Assembly: GCA_032622095.1 (NCBI GenBank)
Contig: CP136063.1
Span: 280,543,426-280,607,425 of the forward strand
From: Siphonodentalium dalli
Lineage: Eukaryota > Mollusca > Scaphopoda > Gadilida > Siphonodentaliidae
DNA length: 64,000 bases
Direction of reading: 5' to 3'
Part shown: in pieces, positions 55,816 through 64,000 of the stretch
Layout of the letters: every line of letters starts with the position of its first letter
How positions within the stretch are numbered: position 1 is the stretch's first letter
Made by a program: the position numbers and the translations under genes
Notes under the pieces: generated by a model
What the model was told of the DNA's origin: nothing
Database searches by the model: none
Seen by the model: only the letters and a program-made list of their open reading frames with translations

Positions 55816-57389
55816 ATGGGGTGCGTTGTTCATTATGACACAAGTTCTGACTTCTCTGCATTAGTACCTCTTAGGAATAACACATATCAGAGGTTAACAG
55901 AAGCAAAAACGTTACGAACTTAATATGGTGGTCTTTGTCATCATGATAGTCAATGCCGGAGTGTACCAGATCAGCTTGACCCAACAAAGCATGGTGTTCA
56001 CATGAACCCGTGTTATAAAAAGTTCACACATTTCATATCTGAATGCAAACGGAAACGTGTCTCTGAAAATGATGATAAAAATCAACGTACACCAAGGAGT
56101 AAGAAACAAAAGACAGATACAGTTCAACTGTTCCCGTCATCAAGCTTGTTCTGCCAAAAAGAAAGAAAAAGTCACGAAACAATATCAAAGCAGAGAAACC
56201 TGTCATTTACTACAAACAAAGGATGCAGAAGAAAAAATAAAAACAATTGCAAAAGAGCGAGGTGACGAACCAGTTCTACTTCACGTTGAAAATGTTGATC
56301 TGTTAGCAAAAGAATTACAGATTCATGACTCTTGGTATAGAAATTATACACGCCCGACACCAGAGAAAAATCAATTAGCTATACAAAATGACATTTCTGG
56401 GAAATTTCAAGTCGTTAAAGATCATATTCAGAAGTATGTGATCAATCTAAATCAAGTTGTTTCAACTGCTCTTCTACATGAGATATACAATGATGGACAT
56501 CCAGAAGATTGACGTTATAGAGGGAAATTAAAAACACGACTTCAAAATTCATTTAAAGAACTTATTATGTTTATCGAACTTGGTGGAAATACACCACAAG
56601 CAGTGATATGTTCCGCTGGATTGGAGTCAAATACCGTACTGAAATGTAAGGAAAATCTAATAAAACAAGCAGCAACGTGCATGCATGATGACATTATAGA
56701 CTTCTCATCCTCGTTACCCGAGCTTGCATGGCCTCCATGTGTATCGGATTTGGAAGCTCAAGAGTCACAAATGCCAGCCTCAGTGAATATGTTTTTCAAC
56801 ACTTTTCTGAAATCATCTAAAAATCATCCAAACCAGGATAAAGCGCAGTTGCTTGCGAAGTCATTCTCAAACGATGTGGTGCATGGTGTGACCAATTGGA
56901 AAGTTATTACCTTAAAACACTTTCTTGTGGGTATTGACCTTCATAACATGATAGGTCAGAAATCTCCAATCAACATTTTATCGCACTTGGGGCACTGTAT
57001 TGACTATAATATAGTATGGACATTGAAAGCGCTGAAGCTATGGCTGCACAGTTGAATGCTGCAAATAACAATAATCTGAATCTGTTACCAAAGTCTTCCA
57101 CCGCCGTGACTACTGGGCTGACAACTTTAATATATCTCGTGATACAATGGGACAAAATGCATTCCTTGATGTCACATGTTGTTTCAGGAAAAATCTGAGG
57201 TTGCCTTCCATTCAGATAAAGATTAACAGGTCTGATGTCAAAAGGGTCGTTAAACCCGACTCAGGTGATATACCCCAACTTTCAGTGAATCAGAAGCAGG
57301 AACCACCAGATCAATATAGACATAACTGTAGCCCATGTAGTGTTTCATATGTGATTGACATTCGTCGTATTATACAGCTTTGGACAACA

Positions 57390-58625
57390 TTCAATTCAAT
57401 TCAATTTCAATTTATTTATTCACTCAAATCGTCAAATATGACACAATAGAGCTCGGTGGAATACAGTGCATATAATTTCTGTGCAAATTACAAAAGTGGT
57501 GCGCGTTGAAAATTACACATTTTATAATAATACAGTTGATTGAGAACAGCCCATGGTTGTGCAAATGTCGGATTTTAATGTATTACGTATATAGTATGCC
57601 TCAGGAGTTTTTGAATAAAATCAGGACCCGTCTAATGAAAAGAGATAGGTTTTTCAAGGTGTTATGTCGTTTACAGTTAAAAAGTTCACTTAATTTGATG
57701 GTATTTGGTCGACAATAATAATAATATTTGTGTATGTATTTGACTCGCAGGTCTTTTAAACAAGGGCATTGCAATATTACGTGGAATTCGTCCCCTATAT
57801 TTGTACCGCATAGAGTACATAGTCTATCGGAATAATCTGAGTTAATCCATGAACCAGATTCGATTGGTAAGTGGTGGTTGCGGGTACGAAATTTCAGAAG
57901 TATTTGGACGGTGTCGTTTTTCACGAAAGAGAGGAATTTCTCTTTGGTGAAGTCGTGTTTTATAATTCTGTAAAAGGCATACTTATTTGAATTACACATT
58001 GTACCTCTCCATTCTTGAATGAATTGGTCTTCCAGCCTACACTTGACCGACTTCTTAAATCTGTCGAGACTAGATAATGTGTGATTGATCCATATACCTC
58101 CCCATTCCAAGTTCATTTAACAGTTTATGCACATTTGCAATCCATGGGTTGTTAACGTTAGATGAGTTGTAATAAGTGAGTAATATATAATACAGTATAA
58201 ATGGTAGCCTATTGCAGTTCATTTGTATAAGTTTTCCCCAGTACGTTAAATTTCTTAATTTGATTTTCATAGTGATGGGGAATATTCCCAGTTCCCCATA
58301 AACGAATGCTGAAGGTGTAGATTTTTTCAGATTAAGCAATTTTTTTAGAAACCATAGTTCTATTTTCTGGAAGCAGGATTGGTTTTCGAATGACCAAATC
58401 TCTGCTCCGTATGTTAGTATAGGGACAATTGATTTTTCGTAAACTTCGAGTGTGCTCTCTACAGTTAAGCTATTGGATCTCTTCTTATTAAGTAATGCGT
58501 ACATCGCTTTTTTAGCTCTTTCGCAGCGCAATGCCATGTTTCTATCAAGAGAGAAGGAGCCATTTCTATGGAAGGTAGTTCCTAAGTATGTATAATTGTT
58601 CACTGTTTCAATGTTATTGTTGCCG
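57390..58625 (-). mobile_element. 5'-truncated LINE inserted in the transposon gene
   Basis: Minus-strand frames at 58,070-58,603 and 57,601-58,116 overlap and give the C-terminal half of a LINE ORF2. YTYLGTTFHRNGSF is followed by CERAKKAMYALLNKK, YEKSIVPILTYGAEIWSF and KKLLNLKKSTPS. The tail has KFRTRNHHLPIESGSW and the cysteine block RLCTLCGTNIGDEFHVILQC. The 3' end (left side) finishes in AATAAATAAATTGAAATTGA, with repeated ATTGA units, a microsatellite-like tail common in CR1/L2-type elements rather than poly(A). Two frames suggest one frameshift near 58,100; otherwise the copy is much less decayed than its host gene. The polymerase core is missing. Target duplication not resolved. Confidence 0.8.
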
Positions 58626-60760
58626 ATTTTAAACTAGATTTCAGACTAGTCACTTTCACCGATCCTGTTATACCAACATTATCTGGTTGGCTAATGTGTC
58701 TTCGAAAGAATAACGATATGGTGGTGAATAAAACGGAAACAACTTATTTACCTCCTATCGCACATCCAATCAACCAGTACTCTACTCTGTATGCACTGTT
58801 CCGTAGATTATAGAAGCTTGCCATCACTGCCAAAATGCCTTACGTCAACATAACCTTTGACGTTGGAGCTGCAATCAATGCGTACAAGTTGTTATGGATA
58901 TTCCCATAAGGTTTTCTAAATATAATGATACACCTTGGAGATTTCCATTTTTTAAAGGAGAATTTTTCTGTCTTAGTCAAACTAGTTACAAACTCAGGAT
59001 TTGAAGACATTATTTTTCAAGCAGAATATGTTCCTCTGGATGTTTGAATGGTATTCTAAAAGGAACTCATTATAACAGATGTTGGAATGTTCATGGCATT
59101 TTCTTTGAAGCGCTGTCACGATTGCTAATTCAAAGATGTTCAGACACTACTGGTATTAGCTTTCCTGAAGAAATACAAGATCAAATAGATTTCTCTGCAG
59201 CTAACACAAGGAAGATAGACAAATTGTTGAAGCTTCCAAATGTTGAAAAATTCATGATGTCGTTTGAGGAGTTCAAAGACGATGTTCGAAAGGGAACAAA
59301 TGGACCAACTGCTCAATTCTGGCTCATATGCTATTTGGATATCATGGAATGTCAACATATTTTGCATACAGCTATTCAACAAAATGATTTCAATGCAAGA
59401 AAGTATGGATGGAAATTCATGTTACCATATCTGTTTGCTATGGACAAAACAAACTATGCTAGATATGGCACATTCTATGCGATGACTCTTGACAATATAG
59501 ATGTTCTATATCCTGGTAATAAGGAACTGTTACAAACTTGTGGACTATCTGTTCAAGGTCAGGATAAATATCCGTTACGCACAGCTATTGACCAGCGAGG
59601 CGAACAAACAATTAACAGAGACGCCAAGGTCGCCGTGGTGTAAAACTGTTGAATCCGAATGATAATGCGTTATTCAAATGGACCATGAATCGTTCACATC
59701 AAGTGAAGAACACCGAAGATTTAAAAACATTTGCCCAAGTCAACTCTTCTGAGAAAGTCGACAGACAAATTCGTCCATCACAAATTCTATCTTCGGAATC
59801 CAATGTATCAACAGTTATGAGAGTGTTGACTGACGAATATTTAAACCCTTTCAGTCAAGAATTAAACAAATCGTTGTTATATCATATGTATTGAGTTCAG
59901 GTGTACCTCTTAATGTCGAAGCAACAAACGATATATTTGAAATTCTTCCAAAAGGAATATCAGCTCATAAACTTTTTGTTGAAAAACGTTTGCAGTATTC
60001 AGATGTTCCATCTCAGAGCCCAATCAAACGAAATTCTGAAAAAGTGTTTTCGAAAGCCGTCAAAAGCAAACATTTAACAATTAAAATGAAAATCAACCAT
60101 TGATGAGGCAAATAGAGACATTCTTGGTCAATTGCTAGCTACATCAAGAGAACATGGAACATTTATAGACTTCGAAAAGGCGTTGGAGTATCCTCTATCT
60201 CCAGTTCCTCCGAGCCTCGCGTTTCCAGACGGTAGTATTCGGTCAACTCCAAAAAATGTTCTTATGGATATCATTCAGAAAAATATTTCTTCCCACTTCC
60301 ACAACGATCAGCTGTGTCAGCATACATTGTTGACCTGATAGCACTCATCAGAGTTCAGGTAGCACTTCCATAAACATATGAGGAATTTGTTATTAAAGTA
60401 ATATCTTCTCTTCCAAAGTATTATAACAGAGTTGATCTAGTTTGTGATTCTTACAAAGTTTGAAAGCTGGAGAGCGTTTGAGGCGTTGTTCATCTGATTA
60501 AATCTTCGTTAAATCAGAATACTCAAAACTTCCACGAGACTTTTCGGATTTTCTAAAATGCGATAAAAACAAAACCAGATTAATAGAAATGTTTAAAAAT
60601 GTTCTATCGAAGAGAACAAATGATATTCTTGCTATTCTAAGTTCGAAAGTGATAGTTTTCTCAACTTTCAATATATATGACTTTATTTCCTCCGTAAACG
60701 AAGATATAGTGTACAAAATCACATACACATTATTACATAATTAACATAATTAAACATTAA

Positions 60761-61254
60761 AGGTACGGTTGGCCTTGGCGGTGGGTATCCTGTGAAAATA
60801 TTTCCACCCGTCAAAAACCGCCACAAAAAGAAAGAACAACAAAATGTAGACAGACTTTGTCCGTATACAAATAAGAAATATCGCATAAACAGTATGTTAT
60901 TGTCATATTTTTGACCATTGTTATGTAAACAAAAGCATAAAAAGTTACTTTTCTGGTGTTTGTTTATATTATGATGGTAAACATAAAGAGCGTTCTTTGT
61001 GGGTGAATTCCTGATATGGAACGAATAAAGAGCGTTTATGCCATTTGTGTGTGATTAGCCAGCAGCATTGTGTTGTCTTCTGTAACACAATCAGGCTCTT
61101 GCTTAGGTAAAATATAGTAAATCTTTATGATAACATGCTGTTTACGCGACGGTCATGGTATATATGAACGAAACTGTATGCGTTTTAATGTTTTTCTGTT
61201 TACGGTGATTGGAACAAATATGAATATTTTCGACAACTAAGGCCTCACGTGCCT
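60761..61254. mobile_element. 494-bp TTAA-flanked TIR element, copy 2 (inverted)
   Basis: TTAA at 60,757-60,760 and 61,255-61,258; ends AGGTACGGTTGGCCTT and AAGGCCTCACGTGCCT. It is the reverse complement of 25,822-26,315, with the same length and few substitutions. It lies between the LIEMFKNVLS and IHALSGNDY blocks of the host pseudogene. Confidence 0.88.
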
Positions 61255-62340
61255 TTAAACATATTCATTGGCATAATGTGCGCGTTGAAACAATATATCG
61301 AAAATGGTTTGAGTATAATTCGCGACGAATACCAGCTATATACAATTGATTGTGGTTGCATAATACATTTCAATATTTCGCCATACCACGTATGCTCGAA
61401 GGGTTTTTCTGGATTCGAATAAGGGTGTGCATAGATGTGTCATCAATCTATCGGATGTTGATCTAAGTGAGATTCAGAAAGAAGCCCTAATTGGCATTCA
61501 TGCGTTGTCAGGAAATGACTACAATTCAGCATTTTTCAGAAAGGGAAAAAGGCTATGCTGGAAAGCTATGAAGAAAGAAAGGCATTTAAACACGCTTGCT
61601 CAATTGGGTAATTCGTGGAAAATGAGTGATGAACTGTTCTGTTCAATTGAGGAATATGTACGTGAAGTATACAACAGGAAAGAGAAGGATGTAAACCAAG
61701 CTCGCTATAGTATCTACGAGAACAAACTCAGATCAAATCGAATTGTTGACATGTCGTTATTACACCCTTGTCGCGTGAATCCTTATTTCTTCATGTTTTG
61801 CGTTCAAATTACATTGCAAGACTTTGGAAACTATCAACAATGAGAATGGTGGAAGATGCTAGTTTCATAGAACATGGGTGGACGGAAGATGTTTTGCCCC
61901 TGTGGTATGATAAGATCTTTCCAGATGATATTGAGGAGATTCTTGTGGACTATGAAGGAGCTGACTATACTGAACGTGAAGATGAGAGTGATGTGGACTG
62001 TTAAAATAATGACTAGTAATCATCTGACTGTTCAAACTTATAGGAAACTATTATTATTCAAATATGTAATTTTATTTCAAAACAAATATTTTTAGGGGTA
62101 ACAATATCATGAATATAAGGAAACATATAAAATAAATGGTAATTATTTCTCATTAGATAGTAGCACAAATGATGTGAGCTGTTTTTAAAGCTCATTTGGT
62201 CGTGATTTAAAGAACGATTTTCAAGTTATGACAATTTTAGGGGTAGGGGTAACAATATCATGAATATAAGGAAACATAAAATAAATGGTAATTATTTCTC
62301 ATTAGATAGTAGCACAAATGATGTGGCTCATATATAAAAC

Positions 62341-62694
62341 ACTAGCTGATGTGCCCGACTTCTTCCCAGTTATTTAGCTATAACTACCCCATTTACTACA
62401 CAACAATAAGCAGCATAGAAATACCCAGACCACTTCCGTAACCACACCAGACACCTCATGGCCACCTAAGCAAAAATTATCGCCATATTTACGTAGGCTA
62501 TGATTTTCTGTTCCTGCTTAGGGAAATTTACCTCAATTATGATCAACCAATCAGCAGCCAGAATTTTGTTTAACCTGACTCGAGTTTCGAGTTTCAAGAA
62601 GCGTAACTCTATATAATTAGTTGCTTGTGACCTTTTACTGTAAGGGAAATCGAACTCTGATCGTGTAAACCACGCTAATTTTACAAAAAAAGCT
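62341..62694 (-). mobile_element. Helitron-like 3' terminus (H5), extent unknown
   Basis: ACTAGCTGATGTGCCCGACT at 62,341 is the reverse complement of a Helitron 3' end (AGTCGGGCACATCAGCTAGT), close to that of H4. The element would extend rightwards, but no matching 5' end (TCTATTATATATTTTGG inverted) was found before the satellite. The rest of the stretch is unidentified. Confidence 0.6.
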
Positions 62695-64000
62695 TTAATG
62701 ATAGCATGAGTGAGTACGTTTTATATATCCATGATATTATATAGTGATAGCATGAGAGGGTGAGTACAGTTTATATATCCATAATATTATATATTGATAG
62801 CTTGAGAGGGTGAGTACAGTTTATATATCCACGATATTGTATATTGATAACATGAGATGGTGAGTACAGTTTATATATCCATCATATTATATATTGATAG
62901 CTTGAGAGGGTGAGTACAGTTTATATATCCACGATATTGTATATTGATAACATGAGATGGTGAGTACAGTTTATATATCCACGATATTATATATTGATAG
63001 CATGAGAGGGTGAGTACAGTTTATATATCCACGATATTATATATTGATAACATGAGAGGGTGAGTACAGTTTATATATCCATCATATTATATATTGATAG
63101 CATGAGAGGGTGAGTACAGTTTATATATCCATCATATTATATATTGATAACATGAGATGGTGAGTACAGTTTATATATCCACGATATTATATATTGATAA
63201 CATGAGATGGTGAGTACAGTTTATATATCCATCATATTATATATTGATAACATGAGATGGTGAGTACAGTTTATATATCCATCATATTATATATTGATAA
63301 CATGAGATGGTGAGTACAGTTTATATATCCATCATATTATATATTGATAACATGAGATGGTGAGTACAGTTTATATATCCATCATATTATATATTGATAA
63401 CATGAGATGGTGAGTACAGTTTATATATCCATCATATTATATATTGATAACATGAGATGGTGAGTACAGTTTATATATCCATTATATTATATATTGATAA
63501 CATGAGAGTGTGGAGTACAGTTTATACATCCATCATACTATATAGTGATATCATGAGGGGGTGAGTACAGTTTATATATCCATCATATTATATATTGATA
63601 ACATGAGAGGGTGAGTACAGTTTATATATCCATCATATATTATATATTGATAGCATGAGATGGTGAGTACAGTTTATATATCCATGATATTATATATTGA
63701 TAACATGAGAGGGGTGAGTACAGTTTATATATCCATCATATTATATATTGATAGCATGAGAGGGTGAGTACAGTTTATATATCCATCATATTATATATTG
63801 ATAGCATGAGATGGTGAGTACAGTTTATATATCCATCATATTATATATTGATAACATGAGAGGGTGAGTATAGTTTATATATCCACGATATTGTATATTG
63901 ATAGCATGAGAGGGTGTGAGTACAGTTTATATATCCATGATATTGTATATTGATAGCATGAGAGGGTGGAGTACAGTTTATATATCCACGATATTGTATA
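62695..64000. repeat. 50-bp satellite, about 26 units, running off the window
   Basis: Unit GATAACATGAGATGGTGAGT plus ACAGTTTATATATCCATCAT plus ATTATATATT. Variants alternate at fixed positions (GATAGC/GATAAC, GAGAGGG/GAGATGG, CCATCAT/CCACGAT). Units from about 63,215 to 63,480 are almost identical, while outer units vary more, as expected for unequal exchange. The array continues beyond 64,000. Confidence 0.95.

Larger units (their letters stand above)
55816..62004 (+). pseudogene. large uncharacterised transposon protein with XPG-like C-terminal motifs
   Basis: A recognisable but dead protein in many frame-shifted pieces. 55,816: MGCVVHYDTSSDFSAL, a TAA at 55,921, then KHGVHMNPCYKKF. 56,240-57,055: LAKELQIHDSWYRNYTR, LHNMIGQKSP and LGHCIDYN. 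57,110: YWADNFN. After a LINE insertion, 58,820-58,990: MPYVNITFDVGAAINAYKLL, IHLGDFHFLK. 59,044-59,640: LKGTHYNRCW, FEEFKDDV, KFMLPYLFAMD. 59,649-60,103: ALFKWTMNRSHQVKN, LSSGVPLN. 60,190: LSPVPPSLAFPDGS. 60,560-60,700: TRLIEMFKNVLS. After a MITE, 61,470-61,760: IGIHALSGNDYNSAFFRKG and NRIVDMSLL. 61,800-62,004 in another frame: EHGWTEDVLPLW, ending in an acidic tail. From memory this block order matches a large family in Hydra, sea anemone and bivalve genomes. The GNDY motif recalls the GxDY of XPG/FEN nucleases. The expected upstream acidic motifs fall where the 494-bp element and stops lie. Confidence 0.78.
54574..62232 (+). mobile_element. ~7.66-kb DNA transposon with ~150-bp inverted ends (Academ-like?)
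   Basis: The left end 54,574-54,733 runs from GGTCATAATTTAAAAATCGT through AAATCACGACCAAATGAGCT to GATATTGTTACCCCTACCCC. The right end 62,089-62,232 is its inverted counterpart, with a partial second copy (62,233-62,330). Between them lies one long plus-strand protein remnant (55,816-62,004) spanning most of the length, plus two later insertions. Inverted ends around a single multi-domain gene define an autonomous-type DNA transposon. Exact borders and the TSD are unclear because of the right-end duplication. A link to Academ rests only on my recollection that Academ proteins contain an XPG-like nuclease. Confidence 0.65.

Noticed and set aside
1-64000. tRNA, rRNA, snRNA genes or viral replication genes
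   Set aside because: No box A/B pair, rRNA core or complete viral-type gene set was recognised by eye; a tRNAscan-SE and Infernal run would be decisive.

Overview
This looks like nuclear DNA of an animal, most likely a marine invertebrate and probably a mollusc. It is AT-rich, has no operons or dense coding, and is packed with short DNA transposons, minisatellites and decayed retroelements. Several repeats have a 'CCAAATTTGGTATG... GAGTTATGGCCC' or 'ATGGCCGCCAGCAGCCATCTTGG' flavour that I associate with bivalve and other mollusc genomes; this assignment is from memory. No tRNA, rRNA or CRISPR locus was recognised.

Only one sequence looks like an intact host exon: 21,074-21,748 on the minus strand. 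It is the last exon of a single-pass membrane protein whose transmembrane segment resembles the KCNE (MinK-related) potassium-channel subunits. Everything else with protein character is mobile-element or multicopy-family debris. There are four LINE 3' fragments (11.1-11.6, 24.8-25.3, 27.4-28.7 and 57.4-58.6 kb). There are two large pseudogenes of uncharacterised families with PIN/XPG-nuclease-like acidic motifs (29.2-35.6 and 55.8-62.0 kb). A small two-exon gene sits in a long inverted repeat (48.9-52.1 kb).

Layout. 0-10.6 kb: short inverted-repeat elements, TTAA elements, an 8-bp-TSD hAT-like element, and repeated copies of a 67-bp palindrome. 11-20 kb: LINE fragment, TA-flanked element, a ~160-bp tandem array, and a Harbinger-like element. 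20-29 kb: the membrane-protein exon, a dispersed repeat family, a 494-bp TTAA element, and a LINE split by a TTAA element. 29-36 kb: pseudogene 1, cut by a 4.42-kb TTAA element and a 383-bp element with 9-bp TSD, and expanded by eleven identical-length 55-bp repeats. 36-39 kb: a 2.66-kb element with CACTG termini and 4-bp TSD. 40-48 kb: minisatellites, one Helitron-like element, and an inverted pair of repeats. 48.7-53.1 kb: a ~0.93-kb-arm inverted repeat; one arm holds three head-to-tail Helitron-like elements and the other arm keeps the empty site. 54.6-62.2 kb: a large DNA transposon with ~150-bp inverted ends around pseudogene 2. 62.7-64 kb: a 50-bp satellite running off the edge.

The main story is stratigraphy. 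Many insertions can be removed on paper at exact target duplications, and the host reading frame then continues, so the order of events can be read. The second theme is minisatellites that grew from a single copy of coding sequence (55 bp x 11 and 19 bp x 8).
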